Positions 1 through 5,620 are shown, counted from the stretch's first letter. The stretch: DNA of 6,033 bases from Candidatus Bathyarchaeota archaeon (GCA_014729935.1 WJJB01000265.1:1-6033); one strand, 5' to 3'. Program-made: numbers and translations. Notes: generated by a model from the letters alone, not told the origin.

Positions 1-879
1 GTAATCTTTCAACGTGACCCAAGGAGGATTGCCAATTATGACATCGGCTTTCAATGAAGCAGATTCTTCTGAATCTTCCAATGCATTCTTGAGCTTGATA
101 TTCTGCACGATATCACCAAATTGTACAATGCCCTCGGGAAATCCAAGCCAGGTGTTAACCCTCGCACCGATAATTGCAACTGGATTGATATCCCACCCAT
201 GCATCCTGAATTCAGTTCCTGCAACAGGATCTTGAATATTCTTGTCGTGCAAGGCATGCTCAATCCATGATACAAGAAACGTACCCACGCCACAGGAAGG
301 ATCGAGAACGACGGCACCAGGAAGCCTCGATGCTAGTTTTTCTACCATCATGTTGCATAAATCCATGGGGGTGTAAAATTCTCCAGTGGAGTGTTTCTTA
401 TTGGATGAAAAGAGGGTTTGGTAAGTTAATGAAAGCATGTCGCCTCCTTGGTTCATTCTTTTCATCGTTGCTTGGATGGTAGTTTCTTCAACGAAACAAT
501 TCATGATGCTTCTCGATTCTTCCGTTCCATCATCCCAAAGAAACTCCGAGAGTTCCGAGAAGATCTTGAAAGGTTCACCACCTCTACAAAGTTCGAATAA
601 ATTACCTGCAAAATCGTTTGAAATGGTTGCTGGCGTGACGTCCCTTCCCGCACTTTGCAAATTTTTTATGGAATAGAGATAATTTGCCACGTGGATGAAA
701 TATAATTGATTTAACAGCACGGTAACATCATCAATTCCACCTCGGGTCGATTTTTCAAACTCTTTCCATCGGACAAGTAAAGAATTAAAGTGTTTATTGG
801 CAGAGATTTTCGAAGATTCAAGCCTTTCATGCATGATCCCAATGGAGTTCTTCCAGATAACTGTACCTTTTTCGAACAT
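1..879 (-). CDS. N6-adenine DNA methyltransferase, N-terminal part (runs off the left edge)
   Basis: Probable S-adenosylmethionine-dependent DNA methylase that modifies the N6 of adenine, from a restriction-modification system or an orphan modification gene. The frame is open from the ATG at 879 to the window edge (293 codons) and is stopless back to a TAA at 916-918. Motifs appear in the family order: GEFYTP at residues 166-171 (typical of HsdM/N6_Mtase and type IIG enzymes), motif I DPSCGVGTFL at 193-202 (AdoMet pocket), GWDINP at 228-233 (ribose-binding acidic residue), QFGDI at 253-257, and catalytic motif IV NPPW at 284-287 after a DVIIG strand. The first 165 residues are a helical-looking N-terminal domain with no motif I recognise. 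The target-recognition region and any nuclease lie outside the window, so type I, type IIG and orphan enzyme cannot be separated. It follows glutamate 5-kinase on the same strand after 83 bases. Its own TATA-like element argues for separate expression. Confidence 0.93.
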   Translation of the reverse strand, partial: MFEKGTVIWKNSIGIMHERLESSKISANKHFNSLLVRWKEFEKSTRGGIDDVTVLLNQLYFIHVANYLYSIKNLQSAGRDVTPATISNDFAGNLFELCRGGEPFKIFSELSEFLWDDGTEESRSIMNCFVEETTIQATMKRMNQGGDMLSLTYQTLFSSNKKHSTGEFYTPMDLCNMMVEKLASRLPGAVVLDPSCGVGTFLVSWIEHALHDKNIQDPVAGTEFRMHGWDINPVAIIGARVNTWLGFPEGIVQFGDIVQNIKLKNALEDSEESASLKADVIIGNPPWVTLKDY

Positions 880-888
880 GCTTGCTTG

Positions 889-894
889 ATCCTC
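889..894 (-). promoter_or_regulatory. weak ribosome-binding site of the methyltransferase
   Basis: On the minus strand GAGGAT is centred about 13 bases before the ATG at 879. The GAGG core lies 11 bases from the start codon, longer than ideal. It is the closest thing to a Shine-Dalgarno sequence in the window and supports 879 as the start over the later in-frame Met16. Confidence 0.35.
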
Positions 895-909
895 GTTCCG
901 GGAGTTATT

Positions 910-923
910 ATGAATTTATTCTT
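910..923 (-). promoter_or_regulatory. TATA-like element upstream of the methyltransferase
   Basis: On the minus strand an A/T-rich block containing GAATAAATTC is centred about 38 bases before the ATG at 879. With archaeal spacing (TATA about 25 bases before the transcription start) this gives a leader of roughly 10-15 bases. It is a sequence match by eye only and lies in the gap after glutamate 5-kinase. Confidence 0.35.
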
Positions 924-928
924 TCTTG

Positions 929-950
929 CGAAGGAAAACCAACCCCTTCG
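929..950 (-). terminator. short hairpin after glutamate 5-kinase, possible terminator
   Basis: CGAAGG (929-934) and CCTTCG (945-950) are perfect complements, giving a 6-bp stem with a 10-base loop that is T-rich on the minus strand (GGTTGGTTTT). It lies 13 bases past the glutamate 5-kinase stop and before the methyltransferase TATA-like element, which suits a transcript end. No clear T-run follows the stem, so the terminator role is uncertain. Confidence 0.3.
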
Positions 951-962
951 GGAATTGAGAGT

Positions 963-2141
963 TCACTCCTGGGGAATGGGGGGCATCGATATGAAGGACA
1001 TCTTATCCCTATGGATAACCTCTCCCAGTGATAAGTTCCTGAATGAGGCTGGATCCTTGGCATATATTGCCATGAACCGGTGAATTTCTTGCGATGAAAA
1101 ATTGGTTATTCCTTTTCCAAGGCATGAATCATCCCGAGCATCCAAAAATTCGATCACGTCACCCCTGTTGAATTTTCCCCTGCAGGCAATGATTCCAGGG
1201 AGCAGGATACTTGCGCCATCACGTATTGCGCGTACAGCCCCTTCATCAAGCTTTATTGAACCTGAGGTATTTGTCGCGAAGATCATCCATAGATGCTTAT
1301 CGGGACGCTTGGCAACTGGCTTGAACACGGTGCATTTACATGAACCAGCTAATAAAGACGGGAGATCTACCCGTTTCGCGTTGCCAATTACCATCCACGC
1401 TCCTGCTTGCATGCAGATTTCGGCAGCACGCAATTTGGTCACCATCCCCCCGCGTCCCCCTTGCCCGCTATCTTTTCCCGCCCTTTTTATCTCCTCATCG
1501 ATCGTATCAACATGCGGTATGAAACGCGCATCATCGTGATCAGGGTGGGTGGAATATAGACCATCGACATCAGATAAGATTACCAAGGTTCCTGCGCCGG
1601 TGCTAGCGGCTACAAGCGCTGAAAGAACATCATTATCCGAGAAATTATAATCCTTGCCCGATTCTCCCATCTTCGTGTCCACCAGCTCATCAATTGAAAC
1701 GACATCATTCTCATTCACGATTGGCACGATACCCTTTTCCAACAACTGTTCCATCGTGTTCAAGAAATGCAAGAACGATTTTCTATTGGACAGGTCCTGC
1801 TGCGTGAGAAGAATTTGAGCTACCGGTACTTCCCCGAACATCCTGATATACTCATTTAATAGGAGCGGGTTTCCCACTGCCGCAGTTACTTGCTGCAACA
1901 CGAGATCCCGGGGACGTTCTTTCATGCCCAATTTCTTCATGCCAGCACTCACCGCCCCTGAAGTTACAAGGATTACTTCCTTGCCATCGTCTCGCATCAA
2001 TGCCTTTATGTCCTGCACTAATGTTGCAATGGTCTTGAAATCGAAGGACCCATCCTCAAGGAGCAGGGATCGAGTTCCTATCTTAACAACGATCCTTTGA
2101 CTCTTGGAAATGGACTCCCAGGCATCATCTCGTGAAGACAT
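963..2141 (-). CDS. proB: glutamate 5-kinase with C-terminal PUA domain
   Basis: Phosphorylates L-glutamate with ATP to glutamyl 5-phosphate, the first committed step of proline synthesis, in the cytosol. The amino-acid-kinase domain spans about residues 15-270. It shows VVKIGT at 18-23 (phosphate-binding Lys20), VTSGAVSAG at 59-67, NEND at 143-146 (glutamate binding), SDND at 168-171, VILSDVDGLY at 187-196, and GGMVTKLRAA at 231-240. A PUA domain follows (about 293-375, with GASILLPGI, FNRGDVIE and GKGI). At 392 residues it is about 25 longer than the E. coli enzyme. The extra length is partly a roughly 12-residue insert between NEND and SDND and partly N- and C-terminal extension. The ATG at 2141 is 14 bases after the citrate synthase stop with only a weak AGGT before it, so co-transcription is likely. 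No proA is visible. Family assignment is firm; the feedback behaviour of the PUA region is unknown. Confidence 0.97.
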   Translation of the reverse strand: MSSRDDAWESISKSQRIVVKIGTRSLLLEDGSFDFKTIATLVQDIKALMRDDGKEVILVTSGAVSAGMKKLGMKERPRDLVLQQVTAAVGNPLLLNEYIRMFGEVPVAQILLTQQDLSNRKSFLHFLNTMEQLLEKGIVPIVNENDVVSIDELVDTKMGESGKDYNFSDNDVLSALVAASTGAGTLVILSDVDGLYSTHPDHDDARFIPHVDTIDEEIKRAGKDSGQGGRGGMVTKLRAAEICMQAGAWMVIGNAKRVDLPSLLAGSCKCTVFKPVAKRPDKHLWMIFATNTSGSIKLDEGAVRAIRDGASILLPGIIACRGKFNRGDVIEFLDARDDSCLGKGITNFSSQEIHRFMAIYAKDPASFRNLSLGEVIHRDKMSFISMPPIPQE

Positions 2142-2155
2142 GGAACTAGAACCTG

Positions 2156-3301
2156 CTATCGATTATCGAGCGGCAGGTATTTCCTATCAATATCGCCCCT
2201 ATATCTCATCAAGGGCCTGATAAGCTTGTTATTTTCCAGCTGCTCTATCGTGTGAGCCACCCAACCAGCAGCACGGCTCGCTGCAAATAGTGGGGTGTAC
2301 AATAGGATTGGCACCCCGACTGAATAAAGGAATGAGGCACTATAGAAATCCACGTTTGGATACAAGCCCTTTTCCCTCATCATCATATCTTCTATGATCC
2401 GGGAGATTTCAAGCAAGTGCTGGTTTCCCTCGCGTTCGCACCATTCTTCTGAAAGTTCCTTGTATATCTTCGCCCTTGGGTCCATTACCTTGTAGACTCG
2501 GTGGCCGAATCCCATTATTCTTTCCTTTCGATCGAGCTTTTCACGAATGTATTCTTCTGCACGTTCCGGCTCACCGATCTCCTTGAGCATCATGATGGCT
2601 CGCTCGTTCGCACCACCATGCAATGGTCCCCTGAGTGTGCCAATTGCCGAGACAATCGCCGAATAGATATCAGATAATGTCGAAACGGTTACCCTGGCAG
2701 CAAATGATGAAGCATTGCTACTATGCTCGCTTTGCAGGATCAACGCCTTGTCAAACGCGCGCTCGATAGCCTCATCCGGCTCGTTTCCCGTCATCATGTA
2801 ATAGAAATTCCCCGCGTGGGACAAATTATCGTGTGGTTCGATGATGGGCAAGTTTGACTTGATCCGGTGTGAATATGATAATATTGTTGGGATCTTGGCG
2901 ATGATGCGTATCCCTTTCCTGATATTTGCTTCCTTGCTATAATCATAATCTTCAACATCGAACAGGGAAAGGGCTGAGATTGCCGTGCGCAGGAGTTCTA
3001 TCCTGGTGGTTTCCCGGGGAAAACTCTTGAGTACCATCAAGATCCTATCCGGTATCTCGCGCTCGTGTACCAGTGTGTTTCGCAAGGTAAATAATTCGTA
3101 CCTGCTTGGGAGGTGCCCGTAGATTAGCAGGTAGATCACTTCTTCAAAGGTGCTATTTTCCACGAGATGCTCGATGGAATACCCCCGGTAATACAAGCGC
3201 CCATTTTCACCGTCAATGTATGAAATTTTCGTATCATCAAGATACACGCCTTTCAATCCAGGATGCGTCTTAATACTCTCGTCGTACGGCTGTTCAGTCA
3301 T
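2156..3301 (-). CDS. citrate synthase (citrate synthase / 2-methylcitrate synthase family)
   Basis: Condenses oxaloacetate with acetyl-CoA to give citrate and CoA, the entry step of the citric acid cycle, in the cytosol. Counted from the ATG at 3301 the protein has 381 residues, the size of the dimeric archaeal/Gram-positive type. Features in order: YIDGENGRLYYRGY at 28-41, EHSSNAS at 192-198 containing oxaloacetate-binding His193, GPLHGGANE at 225-233 with catalytic His228, MGFGHRVYKVMDPRA at 263-277 with catalytic His267 and Arg276, NVDFYSA at 316-322 with catalytic Asp318, and SRAAGW at 342-347 with substrate-binding Arg343. All key residues are present. A TTG at 3313 is in frame but unlikely; the ATG gives the usual short N-terminus. 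No ribosome site precedes it. Glutamate 5-kinase follows 14 bases downstream, consistent with a shared transcript feeding 2-oxoglutarate and glutamate. 2-methylcitrate synthase activity cannot be excluded from sequence. Confidence 0.96.
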   Translation of the reverse strand: MTEQPYDESIKTHPGLKGVYLDDTKISYIDGENGRLYYRGYSIEHLVENSTFEEVIYLLIYGHLPSRYELFTLRNTLVHEREIPDRILMVLKSFPRETTRIELLRTAISALSLFDVEDYDYSKEANIRKGIRIIAKIPTILSYSHRIKSNLPIIEPHDNLSHAGNFYYMMTGNEPDEAIERAFDKALILQSEHSSNASSFAARVTVSTLSDIYSAIVSAIGTLRGPLHGGANERAIMMLKEIGEPERAEEYIREKLDRKERIMGFGHRVYKVMDPRAKIYKELSEEWCEREGNQHLLEISRIIEDMMMREKGLYPNVDFYSASFLYSVGVPILLYTPLFAASRAAGWVAHTIEQLENNKLIRPLMRYRGDIDRKYLPLDNR

Positions 3302-3380
3302 GGTTTGATTCAATCCCGTGAGTGGAAGAAATTAGATGCGTTGCTTTTCTCGTATTGGAAGAGAATACTTCTTGGGGCAT

Positions 3381-3404
3381 TAAAAGGTTTATTGTAAATT
3401 TTCG
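3381..3404 (-). promoter_or_regulatory. candidate promoter of the citrate synthase / glutamate 5-kinase pair
   Basis: On the minus strand CGAAAATTTACAATAAAC resembles a purine-rich BRE followed by a TATA-like box. A second TTTTAA lies just after it. Transcription starting about 25 bases downstream would give a 5' leader of roughly 55-65 bases before the ATG at 3301. It is the most A/T-rich patch of the divergent region, so on the plus strand it could equally serve a rightward transcript. Confidence 0.3.
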
Positions 3405-3558
3405 TGAGGTATTCCAAGGTATGAGATCACGTGTGTTAACCTGTGAAGGTGAATTTAGCAAGCAAGTGGATTGATAAGCTACCGGGCATTCCATGGGACG
3501 ATGCAAGCCGGACATCTCAATGATACCTGGAACGAGCATTTGAGGCAGTAATCGTGTT

Positions 3559-3575
3559 GCCGGGTTCACGCCGGC
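3559..3575 (+). repeat. GC-rich inverted repeat (hairpin)
   Basis: GCCGG (3559-3563) and CCGGC (3571-3575) form a perfect 5-bp G+C stem around a 7-base loop GTTCACG. The right arm is also part of the palindrome CGCCGGCG (3569-3576) and can instead pair with CGCCGG at 3598-3603, so two folds exclude each other. It looks like a tRNA T-arm at first sight, but the loop register and flanks do not fit a tRNA. Confidence 0.45.
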
Positions 3576-3629
3576 GAGCTAATTACCGTGGATATGGCGC
3601 CGGGGTGGAAATAGCCATGACTTCATAGA

Positions 3630-3761
3630 ATGGTTCACGCAATAATGGTGGATCGAAGAGACATCCCGGGACGTGAACTGGTAACTTCCCTCCGTGCATG
3701 CAATAGCCAGATCAGGTTCATCACATCATCATCGAAAGATAGAAAATGGTGGGACAACTGA
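3630..3761 (+). CDS. possible small protein of 43 residues, unknown
   Basis: I do not recognise this product. An ATG at 3630 opens a 43-codon frame ending in TGA at 3759-3761, 16 bases before the thioredoxin reductase start and on the same strand. The peptide starts MVHAIMVDRRDIPGREL and ends DRKWWDN; it is basic to neutral with no cysteine pair, signal peptide or membrane segment. The ATG follows one base after a TAG (3626-3628) that closes another run of open frame. That run goes from about 3443 and is broken once by TGA at 3521-3523, so the stretch could be a decayed gene. No ribosome site is evident and frames this long occur by chance. It is listed because of its position and should be treated as doubtful. 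Confidence 0.2.
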   Translation: MVHAIMVDRRDIPGRELVTSLRACNSQIRFITSSSKDRKWWDN

Positions 3762-3777
3762 GACTTGATGAGCTCAC

Positions 3778-4719
3778 ATGGATCAAATGAAATGCGAGGC
3801 ATGCGTTATAGGTTCTGGACCCGCGGGCTTGACTGCGGCATTATATCTCAGGCGTGCCAAGGTTGACACGCTGATTGTCAGCGGGAAAATGCACAGTGCA
3901 ATGAGTTATGCCCACCAGATAGAAAATTACCCGGGCATCAAGGCCATAGGCGGGAAGGATCTCTTGAAATCAATGCAAAGCCAAGTGGAGGATCTCGACG
4001 TTCGGTTCCTCAAGGATGAGGTAATTGCCCTGATGCTCGACATGGATCCCAAGATGATCAGCACGAAGAATGCAATCATTTCGGCTGATGTTGTGATCAT
4101 TGCCATCGGTAAGGGCGCCAGGAAACCCGAATTGGAGCGAGAGGAGGAATTCATCGGTAAAGGCGTGAGTTATTGCGCGGTATGCGATGGTCCCCTCTAC
4201 AGGGACCGGGACGTGGTTTTACTAGGCATGGACGACGAGGCAGCCGAGGAATCCTTGGTCTTGGATCAGATGGGTTGCAGGGTGACGTGGGTGTTGAAAG
4301 AGAAATCGTTGGAAGATACAAGTATCTCGGCTGAAAAAATTTCTGAAATACGGGAGAGTGGTATTCCAATCGTGGAAGATGTTACCAATCTCAAAGTTTT
4401 AGATGATGAAGGCAAGGTTTCCGGCATCCAGCTTGAAGACAAGAGTGGTGTTGAAAAAAAAATTGATGCAAGTTGCATTTTCGTGCTAACATCGATTCCA
4501 ACGGCAAGATTATTGCAACGGGCAGGGGTTCACGTGAGCGAACGTAATATGGTAATTACCAATGAAATTCAAGAAACGAACGTGGAAGGCGTATATGCCT
4601 GCGGGGATATTTGCGGAAAAGGGTACCAGGTCTCCATAGCCGTGGGTGAGGGTGCGGTTGCCGGCTTGCAAGCTGCCAAGAAAATTCGCAAGCTTCGCAA
4701 GCAACCCAATGAAAAATAG
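3778..4719 (+). CDS. thioredoxin reductase-like flavoprotein lacking canonical NADPH motifs
   Basis: FAD-dependent disulfide oxidoreductase of the low-molecular-weight thioredoxin reductase family, 313 residues (usual about 310-320), cytosolic. FAD-binding GSGPAG is at 12-17. The redox pair is CAVC at 133-136 followed by DGP, as in the E. coli CATC centre. The C-terminal FAD motif GVYACGD is at 271-277. The nucleotide domain is unusual. Where the family has GGGDSA the sequence reads GMDDEA (150-155), losing the Gly-rich turn, and the HRRxxxR motif that grips the NADPH 2'-phosphate is replaced around LKEKSLED (173-180). Related enzymes without these motifs use other donors (ferredoxin-dependent flavin thioredoxin reductases, F420-dependent archaeal types), so the donor is open. 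A stop at 3769-3771 in the same frame fixes the start at 3778 or at Met4. No thioredoxin gene is adjacent. It diverges from citrate synthase. Confidence 0.92.
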   Translation: MDQMKCEACVIGSGPAGLTAALYLRRAKVDTLIVSGKMHSAMSYAHQIENYPGIKAIGGKDLLKSMQSQVEDLDVRFLKDEVIALMLDMDPKMISTKNAIISADVVIIAIGKGARKPELEREEEFIGKGVSYCAVCDGPLYRDRDVVLLGMDDEAAEESLVLDQMGCRVTWVLKEKSLEDTSISAEKISEIRESGIPIVEDVTNLKVLDDEGKVSGIQLEDKSGVEKKIDASCIFVLTSIPTARLLQRAGVHVSERNMVITNEIQETNVEGVYACGDICGKGYQVSIAVGEGAVAGLQAAKKIRKLRKQPNEK

Positions 4720-4737
4720 TGAAGCTAACCTGTACCA

Positions 4738-4752
4738 AAATCCTTTTTAAGG
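4738..4752 (+). promoter_or_regulatory. TATA-like promoter for the surface protein gene, leaderless arrangement
   Basis: AAAATCCTTTTTAAG shows an A-rich BRE-like stretch followed by CTTTTTAA. The TATA-like centre near 4747 is about 28 bases before the ATG at 4775, the spacing expected if transcription starts at or next to the start codon. This supports 4775 as the start and suggests expression independent of the reductase gene that ends at 4719. Confidence 0.45.
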
Positions 4753-4774
4753 GTTCCACGTGGTGTACATCGTG

Positions 4775-5542
4775 ATGAGGAAGAATTCGACCGTTCCGCT
4801 CATTATAGCTTGTTTCCTCTTCCCTTTGGCTAGTGCTGCCAATTTTTCGAAGGAAACGATGGCGAGCATCACGCCTACAGGTGATAAGCCATGGAGTTTC
4901 GGATCAGATTGGCAATTCACGTGGGAAATTGACACGGCACCATCGCCTTTTATGGATGATACCCGGTTGCGCTTCACCGTGAATTCAACCAATATCGAGG
5001 TAAATCAAGAAGAAGTGGCATCATGGAACATCAAGGGATCGATTAGCCGGTACGTGGATTTCGGTTCAGGGATACAATGGACCCTGATGAAGGAAAACAT
5101 CGCCGTTGCAAGCTTCATTCCTAGCTTGAACCAATATTCCATCACGGTGGATGGATCAGCAGATAATATCCTGTTCATCCCCAATGAATTCGAAGAACCC
5201 ATGCTTTGGTTCAAGAATGGCTACGATGCCGTGGATTCCTCAAATTGGTCAATATCCATCAATGAAACATCTCGTTCTTTCGTGGCTGTGAATAAAACCA
5301 ATGATAATCACACGTTATCCATCCAATTCAACAAGAAGGGGGCCGTGAAAGAATTCACGAGAACCACGCTGGATGGAAGCGTGTCGTTTCACATGATCCT
5401 TCTCAATCAAGAATATTTGGGATATGACTTTCAATCCTTGTTGATCATTCTCTTGTCGGTGGTGGCTGGCATTAGCATTCTTGGTGCATATATTCTTTTC
5501 ACCAAGCGAACCCGGGGAAAGCAACTCGAAGATCTTGCATGA
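4775..5542 (+). CDS. secreted, single-pass membrane-anchored protein of unknown function
   Basis: I do not recognise the family. Counted from the ATG at 4775 the product has 255 residues. Residues 1-21 form a good signal peptide: RK at the N-terminus, a hydrophobic VPLIIACFLFPLA core, and an A-S-A cleavage site at 19-21. Residues 23-219 are polar and look beta-rich, with many Trp/Tyr/Phe and Ser/Thr and no Cys, so an extracytoplasmic globular domain is likely. Residues about 220-243 (LLIILLSVVAGISILGAYIL) are a single transmembrane helix, then KRTRGK as a positive stop-transfer, giving type I topology with a short cytoplasmic tail. Six N-X-S/T sequons (Asn 23, 70, 157, 163, 173, 178) suit archaeal surface N-glycosylation. 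In-frame GTG codons at 4760, 4763 and 4772 are alternative starts but would spoil the signal peptide n-region. It lies 55 bases after the reductase, and no functional link is evident. Confidence 0.85.
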   Translation: MRKNSTVPLIIACFLFPLASAANFSKETMASITPTGDKPWSFGSDWQFTWEIDTAPSPFMDDTRLRFTVNSTNIEVNQEEVASWNIKGSISRYVDFGSGIQWTLMKENIAVASFIPSLNQYSITVDGSADNILFIPNEFEEPMLWFKNGYDAVDSSNWSISINETSRSFVAVNKTNDNHTLSIQFNKKGAVKEFTRTTLDGSVSFHMILLNQEYLGYDFQSLLIILLSVVAGISILGAYILFTKRTRGKQLEDLA

Positions 5543-5560
5543 TAATAACCATTCCCAATC

Positions 5561-5585
5561 CCTTCATTTCTCACTCGCTTTTTCA
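5561..5585 (+). terminator. pyrimidine-rich tract, possible archaeal T-run terminator
   Basis: Starting about 20 bases after the stop of the membrane protein gene, CCTTCATTTC leads into TCACTCGC and a run of five T (5579-5583), with no stem-loop. Archaeal transcription often ends at T-rich tracts without hairpins, and the position before the next gene's promoter fits. The evidence is composition only. Confidence 0.35.
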
Positions 5586-5608
5586 TCGCCCTTAAGAGAA
5601 TAACCGAG

Positions 5609-5620
5609 CAAATACATTAG
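5609..5620 (+). promoter_or_regulatory. TATA-like element upstream of the acyl-CoA synthetase gene
   Basis: CAAATACATTAG is the A/T-rich box nearest the right distance from the ATG at 5651: its centre lies about 36 bases upstream, giving a predicted leader of about 10 bases. No Shine-Dalgarno sequence precedes the ATG, as expected for short-leader archaeal transcripts. CTTAAG at 5591-5596 is a weaker alternative. Confidence 0.3.

Larger units (their letters stand above)
3302..3777. other. 476-base divergent intergenic region with hairpin potential
   Basis: This stretch separates leftward citrate synthase from rightward thioredoxin reductase and should hold both promoters. Its A/T-rich patch is at 3381-3402. 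Positions 3481-3600 contain 67 G+C of 120 (56%), which is high for archaeal intergenic DNA. Visible structure includes a GCCGG/CCGGC hairpin (3559-3575), an alternative CCGGCG (3571-3576) to CGCCGG (3598-3603) pairing, and GTTCACG at 3564-3570 and 3633-3639 with its inverse CGTGAAC at 3672-3678. Open but unremarkable reading runs exist on both strands. The best is a 43-codon frame just before the reductase. I recognise no tRNA, rRNA or mobile-element end. It could be a long regulatory leader, a structured RNA, or decayed coding sequence. Confidence 0.6.

Noticed and set aside
14..676. Several plus-strand open frames over the left edge
   Set aside because: They lie antisense to the methyltransferase frame, which carries all the methylase motifs; their peptides show no family features.
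1102..1539. 145-codon plus-strand frame
   Set aside because: It is antisense to glutamate 5-kinase across well-conserved domain sequence and is a shadow frame.
2701..2740. Citrate synthase motif EHSSNAS instead of the textbook ADHExNAS
   Set aside because: The histidine and the NAS are kept, and the EHS form is, to my knowledge, a common variant in bacterial and archaeal citrate synthases, so it is not an anomaly.
3305..3397. Plus-strand TTG-initiated frame of about 31 residues with an amphipathic-looking peptide
   Set aside because: It has no ATG/GTG start or ribosome site, and lies in the leader of the divergent citrate synthase gene; chance is sufficient.
3294..3569. 91-codon minus-strand frame upstream of citrate synthase
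   Set aside because: It overlaps the citrate synthase start in another frame, begins at a GTG, has no recognisable motif, and reads through the hairpin-rich region.
3599..3671. Possible tRNA: GCCGGGG at 3599-3605 with a partly complementary TCCCGG about 65 bases downstream, and a T-arm-like GGTTCACGC nearby
   Set aside because: Only six pairs form and one is a wobble. The 17 bases before the 3' strand (GGTGG ATCGAAG AGACA) do not form a T-arm, and no D-arm or anticodon stem fits.
3715..3740. C/D-box-like words (GTGATGA and CTGA) on the minus strand
   Set aside because: The two boxes are almost adjacent, leaving no room for a guide, and no terminal stem is present.
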